This document shows positions 44,971 through 64,000 of a stretch of DNA of 64,000 nt, in pieces. The notes beneath the pieces are model-generated. The model was given only the letters and a program-made list of their open reading frames with translations, had not been told where the DNA came from and did no database searches. Location: assembly GCA_019155185.1 (NCBI GenBank), contig CM032807.1, positions 15,474,200 through 15,538,199 of the forward strand, in the 5' to 3' direction. Every line of letters starts with the position of its first letter. Position 1 is the stretch's first letter. The translations under genes were made by a program, and so were the position numbers. This DNA is from Beaufortia kweichowensis. Its lineage: Eukaryota > Chordata > Actinopteri > Cypriniformes > Gastromyzontidae.

Positions 44971-47467
44971 GCATATTGTATATTCAGCATTTTGAGCTCA
45001 TCTGACCTCTCCTGTTTTCTTTAAGGACTCTGTTTATCTAAATCTCATTTTTTGCTATGACACCTGGCTAATACAAATCTGTAACTGCATCACTTTGCCA
45101 TCTACACTGTATAAATGATTCAACAGCATGAACTGGATCTACAAAACAAGACTTACGTTTCATGATGTTCATGAATCATGTATTCAGTTTTTCAAGTTAT
45201 CTGTGCTATTAGTAAGCAGTAAGGTATGAGACGCTGTGCTTTATCATGAATAAAACACAACTACTGACATCACAATTAAGAACTGATTACAATAGTTTAT
45301 AGTGTCTATGATAATTTTGTACATTAAGTTGAAATTATGTCATGAAAAAGAAAGACACCACAGAATGAATGAGAGATATCACAGAAACAAACAACAGATG
45401 AGACACATGAGTGAGTAAATTTCTGTTTAAAACCTAGTCAGTCACAAACACACACACATTTGACCTGTGTTTAATCTTGCTTTCCATCTGTGTAACCCAG
45501 CTGGATTAAAATGAGTTTTTAGCAGATTTTTGGAGACACCAGGCTTTAACTGAGATTACACACACACATGCCAGCACTTTCAGCCAACACACACACACAC
45601 ACACAAAACTCTTCTTAAACACAGACTGTATTTTCATGTGATTAAAGTGATATTAAGATATGGCTTAGCAAACACGTCTTGCAATGATGATCGTGATTAT
45701 TGCTGTTCCATTCACCCATTAAACAGATGAGAAAACAGAAAGCAGTGTGTTGCTTTAAGACCCACAAACATTCATCACAGTAATTGATGTTAAGTCTGAT
45801 TAAGTGATATTAATAATCTGACAGAGATGAAATTACATTCTGAACATAAATGCTTCTACAGTTACAACAAATGCTGGCTGTAACATCCATTTAGTCAACA
45901 CACAGTATTTTACCCTAAAGAAATAAATATTATTTTCCATAAATGAGGATTTGTGAGTGTAGTGCATTCCTTTACTGTAATCCTATTAACACAAATCATT
46001 TGTCAAGAAAAATAATGTTAAGAAATGATACTGAAGGAGAATGAGTATTGTTGTAGTTAAATCAAATTTCATTAGATTAGTATAAAAGCATCAAGTCAAA
46101 CGTGAGGAATATCAGTGTGTGAATATAAAAGCAGATAAATGTTTATGAGTATTAATGAAGTAAACCACATTCCACATTAATCACCTACCCCCTAATGGAT
46201 TATAATCTCAGATTAAATCCACACACACACACACACACACATACATGTTTTATGGGGTCTTTCCATAGTCATAATGATTTTTATATGTACAAACTGTACA
46301 TATTTACATATATCACTTATTTATCAAAGAGAGGTGTAAGACCATTTAATACCTGAAGTCTTGTTTATTTCTGGATCATGCAGTCAAAGACAAAAGTAAT
46401 GTGACTCAGAAATCTTTTGAAATCTTCATATATATGTATATGTAGACAAATCTTTTTAACACAAAACAAGATTTTTAAATCAGATGACTTACTGGGTTGG
46501 ATAAATTACCTTAACGCTGCGTTTATTTTCTTTTTGAGCATTAACACCGTGTCCTGGAAAGGAACAGAGACTCGTATAGCACAAGTAACCTCCAGACTGC
46601 TGATGTCAGCAGTTATTGGGGACTTTGTTTCCTTACAGGTGATGCTGTGAATGCTCGCTGACAGATATACACTTCCTCTCATTTTCCACTTTACAGAACA
46701 GAAGAAAAGAGAGAAGTCAAGCCAGGAGGGTCATGCACTGACCTTTGCTTTCTTCCTGACCCGTCTATATTCAAATGCTCGGTGTGTGTGACAGAATGAG
46801 ACAGATGGATTGATACGTTAAAGTCAATGTGAACTCAACACAGACCCCGTTTTTAAAAAATGAAAATACCAGAGTTAACAGTACAGGTTCATTAAGAGTT
46901 TATTGAATGATCAGAACATCAGACAGGTTAGTAGTTTTACATGGAGGTTGTGCTTGTGTTGTTATTGTGTTGTCATGTGCAAAGGTCTCTGTACATGCAT
47001 GCATACAGCTTTTTGTAAACACTTTTAATATGAAGCACAATAACTGTCAAAGAATGTGTTAAAACTAACTGATTTTATACTTTTATATGCTACACCTTCA
47101 AATAATATAAATGTATATAATATGAAGATCATTTAAATCTTGTGTATTGTCTGTTAGCTGAGCAGTATTCAGCTCTGATATGAACAGATTGATGTTAGTG
47201 ACTTTTGTATGAATCTGGGTGGATTCAAACAAATGCACTTGTTTTCCAAGCATTTCATATTTTACAAACCTTTACAGTAAACCTTCACTTAAATATTGCA
47301 TTGAAGAATTGTAAAACATCATCTCATAAATAGATTAATAAACAACTGCAGTCAGACATAAAAAACAAAGGACATCAGTTTGAGAGATGCAGGTCATTTA
47401 TAAACGACTGTATGTGTGAAAGATTATTTTAGTCAGTTCAGTCCTTTCATCACATTCCTGATTTAGT
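44971..47467. other. AT-rich spacer downstream of rps6kc1
   Basis: No gene recognised. Several short (CA)n runs (45591-45604, 46220-46240). The right part probably holds the rps6kc1 3' UTR. Confidence 0.35.
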
Positions 47468-56784
<9,317 letters not shown>

Positions 56785-56965
56785 CCTGAGACACACATTA
56801 TCACCAAAGCTGATCACACAATCTCACAATGAAGACAACACGGGTACGACTCAGCTCATGAATATTCATGACTCGATCCGTGACGTCTACTGCTTATGAA
56901 TATTAATATTGAAACCGGTCCGTGACGTCTACTGCTCATGAATATTAATCAGAAAACCGTGATGA
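56785..56965 (-). promoter_or_regulatory. rps6kc1: rps6kc1 promoter region with duplicated CRE-like motifs
   Basis: Immediately upstream of the rps6kc1 ATG. TGACGTCTACTGCT occurs twice (56881 and 56922, 41 bases apart), each followed by CATGAATATTAAT-like sequence; a third ATGAATATT lies at 56859. TGACGTC is close to a CREB/ATF site. Start of transcription not determined. Confidence 0.45.
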
Positions 56966-56999
56966 CCTCATAGCGCCATCTGATGTTCGAACGTAAAAA

Positions 57000-57728
57000 G
57001 ACTTTAATATGGAGATAAACTCTGAAACTACAATTCGTATTTAACAGGTTTGCGAGACATTATTTGTTAAATAGTAACGACTGATTGTCATGCAGATAAT
57101 TTATTTACATTTATAAAAAGTTTACATTTATTCGTAAGGTATTTTTAACACTTGTTTATAATTTTAATGATTAGAATCATAATAATATGAATGATTTTAT
57201 CATCATAATTAGTGTATGCATATAATGATTACCTAAAGATGTACCTCTAATGCGCTTAGGACTTGCAAAATTTATATTAAATATTCATTCACATACATAA
57301 ACTATATATTTTTATAAATGTTAATATGTGACTAAAGTGTACCAGCGTCTACAAATACCAAAGAACGTAAATATCGTTATCATCAGTATAGTTTGTAAGA
57401 AAAGCTTTTTAGCATTTGCTTTGGCACAACAGTCTTTAAATATGAAATAATTAGAAAGAAATAATATAATAATTAAATATAAAAAAAATGTGAGGTGTAT
57501 TGTATTTACAGCATATATATATAAATACACAATGTTAACACGCAACGCTCTATTCAGACTTCAGCCTTTTGCAAAAATAAATCCTGCTTTGTTTACATTC
57601 ATTAATACTGTAACAAAGACTGCAAACATTTAAACAATACAATTACACACTCATAGTCCAACGTACATCTCCAGCTAAAACATCTCCCTCATCTAGATCT
57701 TCAGTGTCTGTGGACTATGAGAGACTCA
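57000..57728. other. Spacer between rps6kc1 promoter and ndufaf7 3' end
   Basis: Very AT-rich with no coding frame of merit. The right side is probably the ndufaf7 3' UTR on the minus strand. Confidence 0.4.
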
Positions 57729-60700
57729 TCATTGCAGCCTCAGCTCAGTAAAGCCCGCCACGGGCGGCGGAGTCACGTCCTTTTGATTGACTTTACTCAG
57801 AGCCAGCCGACCTCGACCCAGCACAGAGAAGAACTGAAACCTGTGTCCCATTTTCTCAGGGTTGGTCAGCAAGTCGTAACTGTGAATGAGCTGTGCTCTG
57901 GAGTCGTTGTCTTGGCAGCTCCTCAGAAGGACCTGAAAGAAAACATGACAATTAGCTTACAGTATGGTTTTTACTTGAAGAAAATATTACATTACCAGAA
58001 AAGTAGGTAAAATAGTAACACGTAAAGCTATAAAAAAAATATATATATTAAAGTCGCTAATGACTAAACCATTTCACACTTACATCAACACTTTTTATTC
58101 TCACCTGCATGCGCGTGTCAATGCCCATGTTCTTCAGGAAGGATTGTTGTGTGAGTGGTCCTAAGCAGGTCACCTGATTTCCTGCCATCTTCCTCAGGTA
58201 ACTAAAATCCACATCTGCTGTTAGATCTGCCATACCGGGTGCCTCCAAGACATTGTGCTGCTGATGCCCTTTAAAGCCCTGCATCACAAATCAGACTTTA
58301 ACGACAATCCTAATGAAAAAAAAAGCGGATTGTCTACCAAAATAGACTGTTTTTGTACAATGTTTGGTATAAAAAGATTCACAATGAGTGACGGAATTTC
58401 TCAGGTTTTATTGGAAAGCATTTGTACATCAGATTCTGATAACAGATTCTGTTATTGTGCTCACTCTAAAAGTATCAGTTTTGGTTCCATCATGTCCATA
58501 GTCGGCGATCAGTGCCGCGCCTCCGTCTTCTGCGATCCGATTGGCCAGATGCTGAATGATGACGCCACCCTCTGGACACACTTCCACATGCTGTCTTTTC
58601 TCATCTAACTAAAAGAATAATTAACAGCTAACATTTATTTCTGAACACAAAAAATTATCACTGTGTCATTGGATTACACAATGAAATAAGGGTGTAAGCA
58701 CAGGTATGAGGACTCACCTGAACAATCGTGGCAGATGCCAGCGTGGGACTGTGAGAAAGCACAAATCTCAGTTTATCTGGACTTTCAGGATCAATATCAA
58801 CCAAGATCTCCCGCCAGCCTTTCTTTGTTCTCTATTACAAATAAAAATATATATACTGTTTGGATTAAGGCATTACGTTATTTCAACTGCTGTAAGATAA
58901 TGTTTGTGTAATGTTCGGCTAACATTTATATTTCTTTTTAATAGTTTCTTATGCTAATATATCACTAATTATGCCAATAATAATATTGAATATTTGAATA
59001 TTTTTGAAAAATGTTTCAGATTAAATAAAAACTAGACTGTAAATCTCAAATGTAAACACAACACAAAATATTTTTTTCGTGAAAGATGCATTACATAATG
59101 ATGGAGATTCAGAATATTTCTTTACCAAGTTAATCTGTTGAAGTTAAAAATCTTTGTTTTGTGCAATAAGCAATGTAAAATGTCAATTTTACCTGAAACT
59201 TGTGAATAGGTAAAGCATCAAAAAACTCATGTGCGAGGAAGACACTGAAACCTGCCAGAGAAGAACATACTGTAACAAACGAACAGCTTTAATTTCTTGT
59301 GTAATGTCAGTGTGTTGCTTGCGTACCCTTCGGAACGTCTTGGATCCTGCGGTACCAGTATACCTGGCAGACCTGTGTGTGTGGTACCACTGCGGTAAAC
59401 CAGCTCATCTCCATCATCACACGTCTGCTGCTGATCTCTGGTCAGACACTCGGACTGAACTTGGCTTAATTTTGGGCTGACCTCAACCAGGTGAACGGAC
59501 ACCTCCACCTCACCCAAGACAGACTTCAACTGTCTGAATACCTGCCACATAAAAACACAGCACTGATATTAATAAAATAGTCTAAAATTTTGTTTAAACT
59601 TTGTCAGCGAATGTCTGCTGCTCCTCTTGTAATTTGGTTTAGATGAGTATTTACCCTCAGCACATCATTGGCCAATGAGCCTCTGCCTGGTCCAAGTTCC
59701 ACTAAATGAAACACGTTGGGTTTTCCAGCTGCCATCCACTCGCTGACACACCAGACACCTAACAGCTAATGTAGCAGGAAAAAACAGCTTAGATTACAGA
59801 ACACGTCACCTATATTTTAAGACCCGCAACAAAAACAGTGCTTACCTCACCAAAAATCTGACTGATCTCTGGTGATGTAATAAAATCACCATCCGGTCCA
59901 AGCATGTCATTCCTTGTGTAATACCCCTGCAAATGCAGATAGCAGATGTTTGCTCTTTAGGGAGTCCAGACATCAGAAAAATATTGACATCTGAGGTCTA
60001 GTATGGTAAAAGCCATATTTTTTTAAGGTAAGGTTGACATTTGCATTAAATTGGTCATGAAGTTTTACAGGTGATTGATGAAAGAGACGTGACACATACT
60101 GACACTGGATTGGTCAGGGCTTCCCTCATATATTCAGCCACTGAAATAGGACCGGTGGCGTTGATTTTAGAGGTAAGATGTTTTAGGAGGATCGGGTTTG
60201 ACTCCAGTCTCTGTACGGAGGAGCTCCAGCGACAGCCGTTTCGCCACACGGTCCATGGCACTACAACAAACAACACTGGATCAGTGATGAGAAACTATGA
60301 AAACTACAGAAGGGATAAACAATCAATTCCTTGACTGCAACCGGTAGGAGAACAAAAGAAAAAAACACAATGTCTGTGTTGTTATTATGAATATGGTAAT
60401 GAGTCTTGTAAAGATAAAGATACAATAAAATGTGAATCATATTCTCGGTTGTAAATGCATTACAAAATAACTAAATTTAGGATTTTGTTTAACATTAACA
60501 GTCAAGCAATAAGTACTACAATAAATTTACTACATATTGCACAGTATGAAATTTTAGACACAGCTACTGTGAGAATCGCTGTATCTTGTATCATTGATCT
60601 TTCATTTTCAATAGACACACGGCCCATGTGTTTCCTGCATACTGCACATTATATACTGCACACTTTGTGTTTTAAAAACTGTTGGTAAACAAAGGATTAT

Positions 60701-61243
60701 GTATGATAAACATTTTAAAAAGTAAAATGTAACCCCTTAATGTTCAGATTGTGTCAAATTCACGAAAATCAAATTACAATTTAAAAGCACACAGTAAAAG
60801 TCATGTTGATATCACTTTGGGTTCATTTATCAGACTAGAAATGGACAGTCAGCACAATTGTTACAAAATTCAGGCACAACTGTGTATATATTTCTATTTT
60901 TTTTATTACTTTGCAGACCAAAATATAATTGTGACAACATATTATTTCTTTCATTAGAAATTTTATTTAAAAAATATTTTTATATGGATTACTTAGCAAA
61001 TAACGAATAGAAAGCCAATAAGAGTCCGGCATACACAGAAATTTCTTCAGTGCTGTTTGAAAAGCTTCTCAGGTCAGAAATGTTTATCCACATTAGAGTT
61101 TGAAAGGTTCATGTCATATTATTCCACATACGTTTAGAAAAACGTAAATATTCCAGTCACGACAGTCAGAAAATTAAGTCTGATCATAATGAAATAATCT
61201 CACCGTTTGACATTAATTTCTTCAACATTGACAGACTCCTCAT
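57729..61243 (-). CDS. ndufaf7: Mitochondrial complex I assembly factor 7 (protein arginine methyltransferase), one-base frameshift
   Basis: NDUFAF7 symmetrically dimethylates an arginine of NDUFS2 during complex I assembly in the matrix. Coding exons: 61243-61204, 60260-60100, 59926-59846, 59765-59655, 59541-59327, 59251-59193, 58831-58718, 58608-58465, 58278-58105 and 57932-57729; about 433 residues (human 441). The start MRSLSMLKKLMSN joins VPWTVWRNGCRWSSSVQR, a basic, hydroxylated mitochondrial presequence. Next come GPISVAEYMREALTNP, DFITSPEISQIFGE and the SAM motif LVELGPGRGSLANDVLR. FLAHEFFDALPIHKFQ, GGAALIADYGHDG, ADLTADVDFSYLR and the tail VAGFTELRLQ follow. In exon 5 the frame breaks at about 59363. 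The downstream WYRRIQDVPKG needs one base fewer than is present (CCAGGTATAC against CCAGTATAC). This is an assembly indel or a real lesion; the rest looks intact. Confidence 0.92.
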
Positions 61244-62631
61244 GTTGCTTCTGTCAGTGTTTGGCTCGTTGAAAACTCGCAAAGCTTTTAGAGCGTCACC
61301 GCCGCCTGCTGGACAGGAGGAGTACGTCATCAGCAATTGTACATCACTACTGCTTATAAGCGATTCAACAATATAAAATTTACACAAATTAGCTGATACA
61401 TAAAAATCTTTGATGACCAACTTAAAAAATGTCTGTATGTTTTGTTATATTCCCCTTTTCACACAAGTGATTTACTAATATAAACACGACCAGTGTTTAG
61501 ACATTTACACAAAATAAAAACTTTGGTTAAGTCTTTGCTTGGTCTTTTAAAGAAGCACATGTTCACATCAACAAATATGGGGCAAACAAATCATCACCGG
61601 ACACAGTTACAGAGTTGGGTCACAACAACTAGGCTATGTTATTCAGGGGTTGTACATTTGATAAGTTGAAAAATAACATAGTTGACTTATAATTTTAATA
61701 ATCAGTTAGCCTTTTGAGATTTATTTTAATTATTTATATTCTATATTACCAAAATGTTGCAAACCATTACAATGTACACTTAATAGTTGACAGTGAATTA
61801 ATATACTCCTTGACAATGGGTCATTGGAGATAAAAGATAAACAAATGAAGAAGGCAATTATTATGTTTAAAATGTCTACCACAGAAGAAAATGACATTAC
61901 ATAATGCTGGTCACATGGTTTTGGAATAAAATATTTTTAGTTTCATAGGCAACTGGTTAGTAACATATGAAAATGAAATACTTTCCTATTTTAAAAGTAA
62001 ATGAAACCTAAATAAAAATAAACTGTAAACTCAAGATCAACTCACTTCAAAAAGATGACATTTCAAAAACTGTCATTTAAAAACTTGAAACTTTATTGAT
62101 GAGATTACATGGATAAAATATTAAATTTCTGGAGAGAAGAGCTTTTTTTACATTTTCATCAATGGACATGAAATGTACATTCAATTATAAGATAACTATG
62201 AATCTATCGATGATTATATAAATATTGCATGCATTCTTAAGACATCGATTACCTTTTATTTTTTTTAAAAGATTTTAAGATTTCTTAAAAGTTTTATTGT
62301 TATTAAATAATTTTCACAGTTGTCATTAAATATTAAAACTACTCGGTCAGATTAAAACATTTGCCTGCAGTATGTTATGGTGTGTTAGGACCCCGAGGCG
62401 AAACACTTTCTCATAGGTGCTCTATTCAGTGCCTGAGTAAAAACAGAACTATATGATTTAACGACATATGATGTCGTCTAAATATTTATATTCTTACGAA
62501 CGTTGCGTTTCGTAAATAGTCATTTTTACCCTCGATACCCCTGTTTTTAAATATTGTCTATCACGTTCTTTTCTGTTAGAGTTTGTTTAAAGGACCCGTG
62601 TTCACGTGGTGCTGTGAGCTCACGAGGAAAC
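61244..62631. promoter_or_regulatory. Divergent spacer between ndufaf7 and cebpz
   Basis: The two genes are head to head with 1.4 kb between start codons, as in human, where they share a bidirectional promoter. GC-richer parts sit at each end (61261-61330 and 62380-62640), with an AT-rich middle. TATA boxes are not evident. Whether one promoter or two is not decided. Confidence 0.45.
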
Positions 62632-64000
62632 ATGCAGCGGAGCATCATGGAGGAACACGAGCAGTGTTCAGAGACTGACAGAGCTGATGATGAATATTTA
62701 GGGGATGATGATCAAACAGAGAATGGCAAAGATAATAATAATAATAATAATGATGCTGATGATGCTGATGATGAAGAGTTCACAATCGAGGATGTGTTGC
62801 GTCTGGGCGGAACCAAAGTGAGTTAATACCCGATTCTGTGATACGCACGTGTTAAGTTGTCATAAAGTTTTAAATCAATTGCCTTAAAAAGCAGCATGCA
62901 TACAACTGATTAAAGGAAAGATTATGCTGTGCATCTTCTGGTTAATTAAATGTCTTAAATTAAATACAGAGTGAAGTGTGGTTCCATTTTATTAATTATT
63001 GTCCAGTGTAAAACATTATTCAAGCATAAGTGTCAGTGGTACCAAACTGTGTTCATATGCAAATAATAATGAAAGCTAATGACTTTATGAAGTAATGACA
63101 TTTCTAATTTGATTTACCATGATCCACAGTCGTTATACTGTTATTCAGTCATGTTAGATTGGACATGTACACGTGTGTGCAAGTGAATTGTATGATAAAT
63201 CTGTTGTTATGTTTCCACAGGCAGATTATGTCATGTTGGCCGGCATCTCTGACACTGCTGAGATTGTTAACGGTGGAAAGAAGAATGCTATTGACGATCT
63301 AGAGAAGGGAGAATTAGAGGATTTCATAAAAAAACTGGGTATCCGTGCTTATGCAGATCAACAGATCATTCAAGATGAAGATAAGCAAGATGAAACATCT
63401 TCTGAGCTGCCCAAAAAGAAGAAGAAGGAAAAGGCAAAACCTGTCAAAACGAAAGACAGTTTGAAGACTGACGTGAAACCTGTTAAGCAGTTAACGCAAG
63501 ATGCACAGTCGACAGACCTCGGCCGTGCCACTGCAAAGAAGGGCAAGCAAAAAACCATAAACTTGTTTGAGTTTCATCCGCGGCAAACTCTGCTCATCAA
63601 ACCTGGAGGGAAGTGGTTCGACATGGAGTACGCCTCCGAGAGCACGTCCAGAGCTCAGAGCGAGACGCTGGTCCCTCAGTATAAGGCTTTAGCTCAGAAA
63701 CTCTATGAGGCTGAAGTGGCCTTGTACAAAAACAAGAAGAACTTCCAGAAAGGTGCCAACTCCGCCTGGATGAAGAGCGTGGTATCCACGGGCACTCTTG
63801 CAGATAGGATGGCGGCTATGACCGTGCTAATCCAGGACGCTTCGGTTCATGCTCTAGAGCACGTCGAGAGCCTTGTGTCCCTGGTGAAAAAAACAGGGAG
63901 TCGCCGGCAGGGTCTGATGGCTCTGGACACCCTGAAGGAGCTGCTGCTTTCTGATCTGCTTCCAGAACACCGTAAGCTCCGGACGTTCTCCCAGCATCCC
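62632..64000 (+). CDS. cebpz: CCAAT/enhancer-binding protein zeta (Noc1/Mak21 family), 5' part
   Basis: CEBPZ is a nucleolar CBF/Mak21-family protein needed for 60S ribosome maturation, also described as an Hsp70-promoter transcription factor. Exon 1 is 62632-62817 (MQRSIMEEHEQCSETDRADD, acidic, with an asparagine/aspartate run, then EEFTIEDVLRLGGTK). Exon 2 starts at 63221 and is open to the window end. Together they give 322 codons of roughly 1000. Exon 2 begins ADYVMLAGISDTAE, then lysine-rich PKKKKKEKAKPVKTKD, then the family block GKWFDMEYASES and MKSVVSTGTLADRMAAMTVL. ATG 62632 was preferred to ATG 62554 because the 26 upstream residues are not acidic and look untranslated. The family may also start at the internal MEEHE. 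The 3' part lies outside the window. Confidence 0.93.

Overview
The window is vertebrate, almost certainly teleost and probably cyprinid. The evidence is split genes with GT-AG introns, a cluster of C2H2 zinc-finger genes with the FiNZ-type acidic N-terminal exon typical of cyprinid fishes, many fold-back DNA transposons (MITEs) of kinds common in carps and zebrafish, long (GA)n tracts, and a block of genes that matches human 1q32-q41 (SMYD2, PROX1, RPS6KC1) followed by a NDUFAF7/CEBPZ head-to-head pair known from human 2p22.

Layout. 1-5.4 kb: a broken zinc-finger gene (A), an intact ten-finger gene (B), flanking duplicated sequence and a 100-N assembly gap (5379-5478). 5.7-7.2 kb, minus: the first four coding exons of smyd2 only; the rest is missing at the gap. 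8.6-26.3 kb: five more zinc-finger genes, C(+), D(-), E(-), F(+) and G(+). D+F and E+G are two copies of a tandem duplication of about 7.3-7.7 kb, and a junction is visible at 20460. 28.3-40.3 kb, minus: complete prox1 coding sequence in four exons plus a probable noncoding first exon; one intron has AT-AC ends typical of the minor (U12) spliceosome. 47.5-56.8 kb, minus: complete rps6kc1 in 16 coding exons (PX, MIT and kinase-like domains). 57.7-61.2 kb, minus: ndufaf7 in 10 coding exons with a one-base frameshift. 62.6-64.0 kb, plus: the first two coding exons of cebpz, running off the window.

How it fits together. The right half is ordinary, conserved, widely spaced developmental and housekeeping DNA. 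The left quarter is a young, fast-changing zinc-finger cluster. Its members share a promoter cassette (GC box, CCAAT box, TATA-like box, short noncoding exon), intron 1 and finger modules. They differ by whole-finger deletions, exon fusions, frameshifts, and LINE and hAT insertions. FiNZ zinc-finger proteins are thought to bind and repress transposons, so a cluster being remodelled by transposons is of some interest. Gene models rest on reading frames, splice sites and remembered protein families; no search or expression data were available. Coordinates of multi-exon genes are given as full coding spans, with exons listed in the evidence.
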